Shown here piece by piece: positions 8,232 through 16,483 of a DNA stretch of 64,000 nucleotides; the first letter of the stretch is position 1, and every line of letters starts with the position of its first letter. Made by a program: the position numbers and the translations under genes. Source of the stretch: Acidimicrobiia bacterium (GTDB lineage Bacteria; Actinomycetota; Acidimicrobiia; Spongiisociales; Spongiisociaceae); contig JAJEIM010000037.1 in NCBI GenBank assembly GCA_022827785.1, positions 1-64,000 of the forward strand, given 5' to 3'. The notes below the pieces were generated by a model. It was not told the DNA's origin, did no database searches, and saw only the letters and a program-made list of their open reading frames with translations.

Positions 8232-9158
8232 ATGCGGATGATCATCGACACAGACACCGCCTCCGACGACGCGGTGGCCCTGGCAATGGCCCTTAACCAC
8301 CCCGAGGTAGACGTGGTGGCGATCACGACAGTCGCCGGTAACTGCTCATTGGAGGACACGACCCGCAACGCTCTCTACACCGCCGAACTTTGCGGGTCCG
8401 GCGTACCCGTCTACGCGGGCGCCGACCGGCCCATGCTGGTAGAGGCGGGCTTCGCCACCTGGTTTCACGGGATGGACGGGCTCGGCGACCAGGGATACCC
8501 GACCCCGTCCCGCTCGGCCGAGGAGGAGAACGGTGTCAGCGCCCTCATCGCCCACATACGGGCCAATCCCGGCTCGACACTGGTCACCCTCGGACCACTC
8601 ACCAACGTGGCGCTCGCCCTGGTGCAGGCCCCCGACCTCGCCCGCCTGGTGGGCCGCTGCGTGATCATGGGAGGCGCCGCCAACACGGTGGGCAACGTCA
8701 CCCCGGCAGCTGAGTTCAACCTGTGGTTCGATCCGCACGCGGCCCGGATCGTCTTCGCCTCCGGGCTTCCGATCGAGATGGTCGGATGGGAGATCTGCCG
8801 CGGCGAGGCCGGCCTGGACGCAACGGAGCGGGCCACACTCAGGGCGCTGGACACTCCCCTCGCCCATTTCTTTCTGGACTGCAACTCAACGGCTCTCAAG
8901 GCCTCCCGGCAGCAGTCCGGCACCAACCGGCTGGAACTACCCGACCCGACCGCCATGGCGGTTGCGATCGACAAGGACCGGGTGGTGACCGCCAGCTCCC
9001 GTCACTACGTGGAAGTGGAGGCAGAGAGCCCTCTGACCAGGGGAATGTCGGTCGTCGACTCCCTCGACGTCACGGGAAACCCGGCGAACGCCGAAGTGGT
9101 GCAGGCCATCGACACGGACCGTTTCAAGCAGATGATCTCCGAGGCGGCCCGCCGGTAG
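8232..9158 (+). CDS. Inosine/uridine-preferring nucleoside hydrolase
   Basis: 308 residues. It should hydrolyse the N-glycosidic bond of a ribonucleoside to ribose and a free base, with a bound calcium ion. The N-terminal metal cluster is DTDTASDDA (D6, D8, D12, D13); further family features are GPLTNVALAL, the GGAANTVGNVTPAAEFN segment and a C-terminal DPTAMAVAID. Subfamily (purine, pyrimidine or broad) cannot be fixed. It ends the zinc-ribbon/P450 operon and lies near a complete BMP-type nucleoside importer, which fits a salvage or catabolic role. Confidence 0.9.
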   Translation: MRMIIDTDTASDDAVALAMALNHPEVDVVAITTVAGNCSLEDTTRNALYTAELCGSGVPVYAGADRPMLVEAGFATWFHGMDGLGDQGYPTPSRSAEEENGVSALIAHIRANPGSTLVTLGPLTNVALALVQAPDLARLVGRCVIMGGAANTVGNVTPAAEFNLWFDPHAARIVFASGLPIEMVGWEICRGEAGLDATERATLRALDTPLAHFFLDCNSTALKASRQQSGTNRLELPDPTAMAVAIDKDRVVTASSRHYVEVEAESPLTRGMSVVDSLDVTGNPANAEVVQAIDTDRFKQMISEAARR

Positions 9159-9261
9159 CAGGCAACGCAACCACGACGGCCAGGGTAAGCCATGTCGGTT
9201 CTACTCCCCTCTCATTTCCGAAGAGCCGCCAACGTGAGCATCCCGAACACCGCACCCGACA

Positions 9262-9507
9262 TCACTCAACTTGCGTCGGCCCGACATGTGGCCACATGTC
9301 GTCCGGTGGCGGTTCAGCCCTATGCACAATCCCACCCGGCCGCTCCCTGATCACAAGCGCTATCAGGAAACCCAAGCTGCCCAACAGCATCGCGAGAGCG
9401 ACACCCGCGCCGAAACTGCGGCCCTTGGCCCGCATGATGAACCCACCAGCCCATCCGATCACAATCCAGCTACCAAGACCCACCAGCAAGAACAATAACT
9501 CTCCCAC
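9262..9507 (-). CDS. Small two-span membrane protein
   Basis: 81 residues from a GTG start, preceded by GGAGAA at proper spacing on the minus strand. Two hydrophobic spans (ELLFLLVGLGSWIVIGWAGGF and GVALAMLLGSLGFLIALVI) are joined by a short basic loop (RAKGRSF), followed by a polar tail. The arrangement resembles the small GlsB/YeaQ/YmgE type of integral membrane protein, but I do not recognise a defined family. It lies between the nucleoside hydrolase (opposite strand) and an IS remnant. Confidence 0.6.
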   Translation of the reverse strand: MGELLFLLVGLGSWIVIGWAGGFIMRAKGRSFGAGVALAMLLGSLGFLIALVIRERPGGIVHRAEPPPDDMWPHVGPTQVE

Positions 9508-9583
9508 AAGTTCTCCATGGTTTGCGTGCCTGCCAGATTAGGGCGTGTTCACTCTGAATGCTCGGTTGTGCGTGCCGGGGACA

Positions 9584-9603
9584 GTATCATTAGCATATGA
9601 TAC
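9584..9603. promoter_or_regulatory. AT-rich perfect inverted repeat GTATCAT-N6-ATGATAC
   Basis: Two 7-base arms (9584-9590 and 9597-9603) surround a 6-base centre in an AT-rich patch just inside the left end of the IS remnant and before the transposase reading frame. It may be the transposase promoter/operator or an older regulatory site; no -35 box is evident. Confidence 0.3.
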
Positions 9604-9618
9604 TAATTTAAAAACCAT

Positions 9619-10150
9619 ATGCACAGATATCAAACGTGCTCCCCAAACAGCGGAGCAACGTCAGAGTATCCAACCTCGATGACCGTCAACGGCATCCTCC
9701 ACATACTCGAACAGGGCTGCAAATGGAGGCCCTGTCCCCCCCGGTTCGGGTCCTCGCACATCTTCTACATGAACTCGGCGGCTGGGCCCACAACGGGGTC
9801 TTCAGCGCGTATTCGAACGGTTCCAAGCCGAACAAGTCGTCAACCTCGAAGTCCTGGGGTTGGACTCCACTTCGGTCAAGGCGCATTCCGACAGCGTCGG
9901 GACTCTCACCAAACGAGGTCCCCAGGCTATCGGACGCTCCCGCGGAGGGTTAAGCACCAAACCCGTGTAGTCGCAGCCGATGCCGACGCCGCGACCTATA
10001 CGCCATATATCAGGTCAAGACCATGACTCACCGCATAGACGCAACTTCTCCAAAGGCTGGGACCCGCAAACAAGGAACCGCACCGCGAAGATCTCAAACT
10101 GCTCCTATGGCAGACCGCGCCATTCATCACCCTCGCCCTCATCCACGACG
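9619..10150 (+). pseudogene. IS5-family transposase, frameshifted
   Basis: Pieces of one transposase appear in succession in different frames. One frame from about 9679 gives MTVNGILHILEQGCKWRPCP, the N-terminal IS5 signature. Another, from about 9808, gives VFERFQAEQVVNLEVLGLD followed by STSVKAHSDSVGTLTKRG and RSRGGLSTK, the catalytic-Asp region, ending at a stop near 9969. The next frame continues TRVVAADADA, and a further one gives a region near the C-terminus (FITLALIHDG, about 10110-10150). At least three frame changes are needed, so the gene cannot make a full transposase. Confidence 0.75.
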
Positions 10151-10293
10151 GGCCCAAGGCGTGAACACGCCCTCGAGGAGCTACACATCTGCAATTGTCC
10201 GCGGTGCTCAGAGGTCTGCGCGCAGGATCCGCCCGAAGCGGTGCCCCCTGGGGCACATAGCAGCATCCGAAGAGCCGCCATACCCTGGATGGG

Positions 10294-11577
10294 CTACGTT
10301 TCGCCCTTGCGGAAGGGAAGGCCGTCGGCGGCAGGCGGGCGAAGGCGGGAGGTGGCGAACAGCAGCACCACGAGAACCGCGATGTGGGGGGTGATCGCCG
10401 GGAGCTGGTTCGGCACGCTGGTCGAGTTCATGTACCAGAACCCCACCGCGATCGCCACTATCGCCAGCTGCAGCGTCCCGGTGTATCCCTTCCGCTTGAG
10501 GATGCGCCACAGCACCAGCAGGGCGATGGCGAGGACTACCAGGAGCAGCAGGCCGTGGGCGGCGTTCTCGTCCCGGAGACGGAGGGTCTCGGTGAAACCG
10601 AACAGAAGTGCCCCGCGTGCCGTTCCGACCGGGTTCCAGTTGCCGAAGATCATGGTGGCCAACCCGATGTAGCCCTTCCCCTGGGTCTGGCCCTCCTTGT
10701 AGAGCCCGGACAGCTGGATCGCCAGGAAACCGCCTCCGGCGCCGGCCAGGAATCCGCTGATCACGACGCCGTAGTACTTGTACTTGTAGACGTTTACGCC
10801 GAGCGAGTCGGCTGCGTGCGGGTGCTCGCCGCAGCTGCGCAGCCGCAGCCCGAAACGACTCTTCCACAGGACCAGGATGGTGAGAGGCAGCGCCAGGTAA
10901 GCGATCAGGGTGAGCCATGACATCTGGAACATAAAGCCGCGCAGTATCCCGGCCAGGTCGGAGATGAAGAAGAGACCGGCCCGCTCTATCGCGCCCAGGA
11001 TGTCCGGGCTCTCCCAGCCGAAGATCGTGCCCCCGGCCAGGACCGGCAGCGTGAAGTCGCTCACCCCGGATATGGTCGGCGACTGGGTGATCGAACCCCC
11101 GAGATCCGCGAAGTGCAGGTCGGACAGGAACCGGGTCAGGCCGGGAGCCATCAGGTTGATGGCGACCCCGGCGATGATGTGATCCACGTTGAACCCGACC
11201 GCGGCCACCGCCATCACGAGACCCCCCACCGCGCCGGCCACGGCCGCGAGCAGCATTCCGAACCAGGGACCGCCGACCAACGTCCCGAAGGCCCCGAACC
11301 AGGTGCCCAGGATCAGCATTCCCTCCAGGCCGATATTGACCACCCCGGACCGTTCCGAGAAGACGCCGCCTAGGCCGGCCATGAGGATGGGAACCGACCA
11401 GGCCAGGGCGATGGCCCAGGTCCCGCTCGAGGTGAGGTCGTCCGTCGGCAGGGAGGCGAACTGCTGGGTGGCGGCGAGCAGGAGCACCGCGGCCAACCCG
11501 TAGACGATCCAGCGGCGCCTACCGCTCATGAGGGTCGCCTGGAGACTGATCGATGGGCGCTCGCGCACGGTACTCAA
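10294..11577 (-). CDS. ABC transporter permease, nucleoside/simple-sugar type (second permease)
   Basis: 427 residues with about nine to ten hydrophobic spans. It belongs to the BPD_transp_2 group: GLGGVFSERSGVVNIGLEGML is the signature of NupQ/BmpE-like permeases for nucleosides, and ADSLGVNVYKYKYYGVVISG contains the coupling-helix region that contacts the ATPase. It overlaps the upstream permease by 4 bases and is the last gene of the operon lipoprotein - ATPase - permease - permease. The substrate is inferred to be a nucleoside from the BMP lipoprotein. Confidence 0.88.
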   Translation of the reverse strand: MSTVRERPSISLQATLMSGRRRWIVYGLAAVLLLAATQQFASLPTDDLTSSGTWAIALAWSVPILMAGLGGVFSERSGVVNIGLEGMLILGTWFGAFGTLVGGPWFGMLLAAVAGAVGGLVMAVAAVGFNVDHIIAGVAINLMAPGLTRFLSDLHFADLGGSITQSPTISGVSDFTLPVLAGGTIFGWESPDILGAIERAGLFFISDLAGILRGFMFQMSWLTLIAYLALPLTILVLWKSRFGLRLRSCGEHPHAADSLGVNVYKYKYYGVVISGFLAGAGGGFLAIQLSGLYKEGQTQGKGYIGLATMIFGNWNPVGTARGALLFGFTETLRLRDENAAHGLLLLVVLAIALLVLWRILKRKGYTGTLQLAIVAIAVGFWYMNSTSVPNQLPAITPHIAVLVVLLFATSRLRPPAADGLPFRKGET

Positions 11578-12701
11578 GTCTCGGCCTCCTCCGCTCCCAC
11601 GGCCTGAGGGCTCGCAACCTGCGCAGACGCAGCCGCTGCGGCCTCGATCCTCCTGCGTCGCTGAGCCAGTGCGTAGGCGATCACCGCGAACAGGATGATC
11701 ACGCCCACCATGATCGTGACGATCTCGCGCGGTGCGTCCCCCCGTACTTCCAGCACGCCGGACGCCCGCTCCAGCCAGCCGAAAGCCACCGCAGCCACGG
11801 CCGCACCCACCGCATGGTTACGCCCGAGCAGCGCCACAGCGATCCCGGCGAAGCCGAGCCCCTGCGGGAACCGGAGGCTGTAGAAGTGCTGGTCGCCGAG
11901 CAGGTCCGCCATGCCGACCAACCCTGCCACCGCCCCGCTGAGCAGCATGGCCAGGACAATGGTCCGCTTGGGCGGCACGCCGCTCGCCTCGGCGGCCCAG
12001 GGGTTGGCGCCGGTGGCGCGCAGGTCGTATCCGAGCCGGGAGCGGTTGATGATCAGGTGGTACGCGACGCCCACCAGCGCCGCCACGAGGATGAATCCGG
12101 TCAACTCGACGCGCTTGATCTCGCGAGTGACCAACTCGACGATCGGATTCAGGCTGGGGAACCAACCGGTTGTCGCTATGTCGCCGAGGCGGGTGTCGAG
12201 CGACTCGGACTCGATCTTCCACCGGCCCAGCAGGAACGACACCACCCCCGCCACCGCGATGGCGTTGAGCATGATGGTGGAGATGACCTCGTGGACGTTC
12301 CGGGTCACCTTCATCCAGCCCGCCAGCCCGGCCCAGGCTGCCCCCACGAGCATCGCCGTCACCAGGATGAGGGCCACGTGGAGGGGCGGGAACAGGGAAC
12401 CTACGCCGGCTCCGACGTACGCTGCGAAGAAGGCCGCGAGGATGTACTGGCCCTCGACGCCGATCTGGAAGAGGTTCATCCTCATGGCGATGGCGAAGGC
12501 GATGCCCGACAGGTAGAGCGGGGTCGCCCGGTTGAAAGACTCTATGACCGTCTCGAGCCGGCTTCCGTATTCCCAAATGTTCCCGAAGGCCACGAGGGCA
12601 TCGGCCCCGGACACCACCAGGACCAGCGCGGCCACCAGCAGTGCCAGCCCGACCGCGGCCAGCGGCGGCCCCACCACACGGCGCACCGCCGTCCAGCTCA
12701 C
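11574..12701 (-). CDS. ABC transporter permease, nucleoside/simple-sugar type (first permease)
   Basis: 375 residues, strongly hydrophobic. Features of the NupP-type permease include AIAMRMNLFQIGVEGQYILAA (signature loop), VHEVISTIMLNAIA, and the coupling segment RATGANPWAAEASGV. It overlaps the ATPase gene and the following permease by 4 bases each, so the transporter genes are translationally coupled. The two unlike permeases would form the membrane channel. The C-terminus is a short Ala/Glu-rich cytoplasmic tail. Confidence 0.88.
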   Translation of the reverse strand: MSWTAVRRVVGPPLAAVGLALLVAALVLVVSGADALVAFGNIWEYGSRLETVIESFNRATPLYLSGIAFAIAMRMNLFQIGVEGQYILAAFFAAYVGAGVGSLFPPLHVALILVTAMLVGAAWAGLAGWMKVTRNVHEVISTIMLNAIAVAGVVSFLLGRWKIESESLDTRLGDIATTGWFPSLNPIVELVTREIKRVELTGFILVAALVGVAYHLIINRSRLGYDLRATGANPWAAEASGVPPKRTIVLAMLLSGAVAGLVGMADLLGDQHFYSLRFPQGLGFAGIAVALLGRNHAVGAAVAAVAFGWLERASGVLEVRGDAPREIVTIMVGVIILFAVIAYALAQRRRRIEAAAAASAQVASPQAVGAEEAET

Positions 12702-14209
12702 GCGGTCGCCCCCGTCATGTACGCACCCAACTCCCTCGGCGTAACCTTCGCCGGGTCCAGTCTGGCCACGATCTCACCACGCAGCATCACGAGGAGCGTA
12801 TCGCTCAGACCGATCAGCTCCTCGAGATCGGCCGAGATCAGCAGCAATCCCAGACCCTCCGCCCGGGCCCGGCGCAGGTCCTCCCAGACGGCCGCTTGCG
12901 AGCCGACATCGATTCCCCGAGTGGGGTGGGCGGCGATCAGCGGGTTGCAATCGGTGGCCATCTCCCGCCCCACCACCAGTTTCTGCTGGTTGCCCCCGGA
13001 AAGAGCATGAACGGGGGTGTGGACACCGGGTGTGCGTACGTCGAAGCGCTCTATCACATTGGTGGCATGGTCCTTGGAAGCATCCTCATCGATCCACACC
13101 CGGGAGCTCAGGAAACGGTTCCGGGTCTGGTGCCCCAGGATGCCGTTCTCCCACACCGGCGCCGGCAGTAGCAGGCCTCGCCTGTGACGATCCTCGGGAA
13201 TGTATCCGAGGCCGGCCTCCCGGCGCTGCCGCACCGACCAGCCGGTCACGTCGTCGCCGTGCAGATGGATGGAGCCTCCGGTCACCGGCGCGATTCCCAG
13301 GATCGCCTCCACCAGCTCGCCCTGACCGTTGCCCTCGACGCCTGCCACACCGACGATCTCGCCGCACTGGACCGAGAAACCGACATCCCGCAGCCTCGTC
13401 ACACCGGTGTCATCCACCACCGAGATACCCTTGACCTCGACGGCGGTCCGGTCGGTGACGGTCACCTCCCGGGTCTCGGGTGTGGGAAGCTCCGAGCCCA
13501 CCATCAACTCGGCCAGGTCCTGGGCGGTCACGTCCTCCGGCTTGACCCTGGCGACCGACCGGCCCTGGCGGAGCACCGTGATCGTGTCGGCTATCGCCAG
13601 GACCTCGTCCAGCTTGTGATCGATGAAGATGATGGTGTGACCCTCCGCTTTGAGCTCCCGCAGGTTGCGGAACAGCTCCTCCACCTCCTGCGGAACCAGC
13701 ACCGCGGTGGGCTCGTCGAGGATCAGGATGCGGGCGCCGCGGTAGAGGATCTTGATGATCTCGATCCGCTGCCGCTCCCCCACCTCCAACGTACCTACCG
13801 TATCTTCGAGGTCGAGTTCCAGGCCGTAGGCGTCGCCCAACTCCCGGAGCCGGGACCGGGCCGTGGCGAAGTCGATCAGCGACCCCTTGGACGGCTCCGC
13901 ACCGAGGATCACGTTCTCGAGGACCGTGAGGTTGTCGGCCAGCATGAAGTGCTGGTGGACCATCCCGATCCCCACGTTGATCGCCTCCCTGGGGGAGGAG
14001 AACGTGCGCTCCTGCTCGAGGACCTCGATGCTTCCCTCGTCGGGAGCCTGCATCCCGTAGAGGATCTTCATCAGCGTCGACTTGCCGGCGCCGTTCTCGC
14101 CGCAGATGGCGTGGATCTCACCCGCCTCCACGACGAGGTCGATGCGGTCGTTGGCCAGCACGCCGGGGAATCGCTTGGTGATTCCCTTCAACCGTACAGC
14201 GACGCTCAT
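12698..14209 (-). CDS. ABC transporter ATP-binding protein with two nucleotide-binding domains
   Basis: 503 residues containing two ABC domains in tandem, as in RbsA/NupO-type ATPases. The first has Walker A GENGAGKST near residue 40 and Walker B ILILDEPTAVL; the second has a degenerate P-loop region (GVEGNGQGELVEAI), the signature LSGGNQQKLVVGREM, and an IAAHPTRGIDVGS segment in place of a full Walker B. This asymmetry is normal for the family. It overlaps the first permease by 4 bases; 59 bases separate it from the lipoprotein gene. Confidence 0.92.
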   Translation of the reverse strand: MSVAVRLKGITKRFPGVLANDRIDLVVEAGEIHAICGENGAGKSTLMKILYGMQAPDEGSIEVLEQERTFSSPREAINVGIGMVHQHFMLADNLTVLENVILGAEPSKGSLIDFATARSRLRELGDAYGLELDLEDTVGTLEVGERQRIEIIKILYRGARILILDEPTAVLVPQEVEELFRNLRELKAEGHTIIFIDHKLDEVLAIADTITVLRQGRSVARVKPEDVTAQDLAELMVGSELPTPETREVTVTDRTAVEVKGISVVDDTGVTRLRDVGFSVQCGEIVGVAGVEGNGQGELVEAILGIAPVTGGSIHLHGDDVTGWSVRQRREAGLGYIPEDRHRRGLLLPAPVWENGILGHQTRNRFLSSRVWIDEDASKDHATNVIERFDVRTPGVHTPVHALSGGNQQKLVVGREMATDCNPLIAAHPTRGIDVGSQAAVWEDLRRARAEGLGLLLISADLEELIGLSDTLLVMLRGEIVARLDPAKVTPRELGAYMTGATA

Positions 14210-14268
14210 CGGCTCACCGTAGCGTCATCAACCGACGGCCGTCATCCCATCTCCCGATCGAATCTCCG

Positions 14269-16338
14269 TCAACCCGCGTAATCGGCGGGATCGCGGCTCA
14301 CCACGATCTCGCCGGAGACGATCTTCTCCTTGAAGGCGTCGAGCTGGGATGCGATGTCATCCACGTGACCCCCGGAGGTCGAGTAGCCGACGCCGTCCAC
14401 GGACAGGTCGAACACTTGGGGACCAGGGGCGAAGGTGCCGGACTGGACCGCCTGGATGGTGTTGAACACCGCAACGTCGACCCGCTTCAGCATCGACGTG
14501 AGGATGTAGTCCTGGAAGTCGGGAGCGGTGAGGTACTGGTCGGAGTCCACGCCGATCGCCCACACATGGGTGTCGTTGGCCTCCGAATAGTCCTTGGCGG
14601 CCTGGAACAGACCACCACCCGTGCCGCCCGCCGCGTGATAGACCACGTCGGCGCCCTGCTCGAACATCGACTGCGCGATCACCCGACCCGCCGCCGGATC
14701 GTTGAAACCACCGAAATCAGGCGGCTCCGTCACGTACTGGGAAATAACCTGGATCGACGGATCGACCGCTTGGACGCCGGCGAGGAAGCCGGCCTCGAAA
14801 GCGTGGATCAACGGGATGTTCACCCCACCGATATAGCCGACGATCCCGGTCTGCGTCTTGAGAGCCGCGGCCGCTCCCACCAGGAACGAACCCTGCTCCT
14901 CCGAGAAGATGAGACCGGCCACGTTCGGGGCGTCAACCACCGAGTCCACGATCGCGAAGCTGGTGTCGGGGAACTCGGCGGCAACGTTGGCCATCGGATC
15001 GCCGAACAGGAACCCTACGCCGATCACCAGATCCGACCCTTCCGAGGCCTGCAAGGCCAGCAATTCCTCACGGTTGGTCCCGTCCTCGTTGGCCGACGCC
15101 TCGGAGTTCTGCGTCCCCAATTCCGCGGCCGCCTTGTCGAGGCCCGCAGCTGCCGCGTCGTTGAACGACTGATCACCCCGACCACCGATGTCATAGACCA
15201 GACCGATGCTGACCGGCTCACCTGCCGCGGGCGGCGGAGGCGGCGCCACGCCCAGGTCGGCCGGGTCGCGGCTCACCACGATCTCGCCGGAGACGATCCG
15301 TCCCTTCCAGTTGTCGAGCTGGCCCGCGATGTCGTCCACGTAGCCGCCCGAGGTGGAGTAGCCGACCCCGTCCACCGAGAGGTCGAATACCTGGGGACCG
15401 GCCGCGAACGTACCGGACTGGACCGCCTGGATGGTGTTGAACACCGCCACGTCCACCCGCTTGAGCATCGACGTGAGGATGTAGGGCTGGAAGTCCTCAC
15501 CCGCTGTGAGGTACTGGTCGGAGTCCACCCCGATCGCCCACACGTGCGTGTCGTTGGCCTCCGAGTAGTCCTTGGCGGCCTGGAACAGACCACCACCCGT
15601 GCCGCCCGCCGCGTGATAGACCACGTCGGCGCCCTGCTCGAACATCGACTGCGCGATCACCCGACCCGCCGCCGGATCGTTGAAACCACCGAAGTCAGGC
15701 GGCTCCGTCACGTACTGGGATATAACCTGGATCGAGGGGTCGATGGCTTGCACCCCGGCCAGGAAGCCGGCCTCGAAAGCGTGGATCAACGGGATGTTCA
15801 CCCCACCTATGTAACCGACGGTGCCTGTCTGCGTCTTGAGAGCCGCCGCCACGCCCACCAGGAACGAACCCTGCTCCTCCGAGAAGATCAGCCCGGCCAC
15901 GTTCGGGGCTTCCACCACCGAGTCCACGATCGCGAAGTTCGTATCGGGATACTCCGCCGCCACGTTGGCCATCGGTTCGCCGAACAGGAAGCCGACCCCG
16001 ATCACCAGGTCCGACCCCTCGGACGCCTGCAGGTCCAGCAATTCCTCACGGTTGGTCCCGTCCTCGTTGGCCGACGCCTCCGAAGTAGTGACCCCCAACT
16101 CGGCCACAGCCTTGTCGAGGCCCGCCGCCGCCGCATCGTTGAACGACTGATCACCCCGACCACCGATGTCATAGACCAGACCGATGCTGATGGGCTCACC
16201 CGCCACAGCCTGGGTGGTTGCGGAGGTGTCGGAAGTCGCCTGGACTGCGGTCGTTTCGGGCGTCTCATCGGCACCGCAAGCCGCCGCGAGCAGCCCGAAA
16301 GCCGCCAGCACGATCAACAGCCTGGTCTTAACGCGCAT
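14269..16338 (-). CDS. Tandem-duplicated BMP-family (PnrA-like) nucleoside-binding lipoprotein
   Basis: 689 residues from ATG 16338 (AAAGGA upstream); a longer open frame reaches 16770 but overlaps clpC. A signal peptide ends at lipobox LLAAAC (Cys21). Two copies of the BMP/PnrA binding domain follow: residues about 46-371 and 372-689, each starting AGEP.SIGLVYDIGGRGDQSF. The copies differ at only a few dozen positions, and the DNA repeat period is 978 bases. A proline run (VAPPPPPAAGEP) joins them. The ordinary family protein has one domain of about 330 residues. It heads the ATPase-permease-permease operon, so the importer seems to use a two-site receptor. Misassembly is unlikely but possible. 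Confidence 0.9.
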   Translation of the reverse strand: MRVKTRLLIVLAAFGLLAAACGADETPETTAVQATSDTSATTQAVAGEPISIGLVYDIGGRGDQSFNDAAAAGLDKAVAELGVTTSEASANEDGTNREELLDLQASEGSDLVIGVGFLFGEPMANVAAEYPDTNFAIVDSVVEAPNVAGLIFSEEQGSFLVGVAAALKTQTGTVGYIGGVNIPLIHAFEAGFLAGVQAIDPSIQVISQYVTEPPDFGGFNDPAAGRVIAQSMFEQGADVVYHAAGGTGGGLFQAAKDYSEANDTHVWAIGVDSDQYLTAGEDFQPYILTSMLKRVDVAVFNTIQAVQSGTFAAGPQVFDLSVDGVGYSTSGGYVDDIAGQLDNWKGRIVSGEIVVSRDPADLGVAPPPPPAAGEPVSIGLVYDIGGRGDQSFNDAAAAGLDKAAAELGTQNSEASANEDGTNREELLALQASEGSDLVIGVGFLFGDPMANVAAEFPDTSFAIVDSVVDAPNVAGLIFSEEQGSFLVGAAAALKTQTGIVGYIGGVNIPLIHAFEAGFLAGVQAVDPSIQVISQYVTEPPDFGGFNDPAAGRVIAQSMFEQGADVVYHAAGGTGGGLFQAAKDYSEANDTHVWAIGVDSDQYLTAPDFQDYILTSMLKRVDVAVFNTIQAVQSGTFAPGPQVFDLSVDGVGYSTSGGHVDDIASQLDAFKEKIVSGEIVVSRDPADYAG
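14272..15225 (-). repeat. Downstream copy of the BMP-domain duplication
   Basis: Second BMP copy, encoding residues 372 onward of the lipoprotein. Long stretches match 15226-16203 with only scattered changes, many silent; for example the CACCACCCGT word at 14613 recurs exactly 978 bases later. Confidence 0.9.
15226..16203 (-). repeat. Upstream copy of the BMP-domain duplication
   Basis: First BMP copy (residues 46-371 of the lipoprotein). It differs from the second copy most at VTTSEASA against TQNSEASA, in a one-residue indel (LTAGEDF against LTAPDF) and near its C-terminal end (GQLDNWKGR against SQLDAFKEK). Confidence 0.9.
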
Positions 16339-16483
16339 GATGTTGGATCCTTTACTTCTGGCCCTGCTGTACAGGGACGGGTGGGGTGGACATTCTACGC
16401 CGGGCGGTTCGGCATAGCTAATGGCGGCGCCCGCAGAAGCGATTGGCACGCGCCGGGTACGCCATCGGTGAGACCGAGTCCGG

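Larger units (their letters stand above)
9540..10173. mobile_element. Decayed IS5-like insertion sequence with 13-bp terminal inverted repeats
   Basis: The left end AGGGCGTGTTCAC (9540-9552) and the right end, whose reverse complement is the same 13 bases (10161-10173), form perfect terminal inverted repeats around the remains of a transposase gene. The element is about 634 bp, shorter than a typical IS5-family member, so internal deletions are likely. I see no matching target-site duplication. The interior is less GC-rich than the flanks. Confidence 0.7.
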
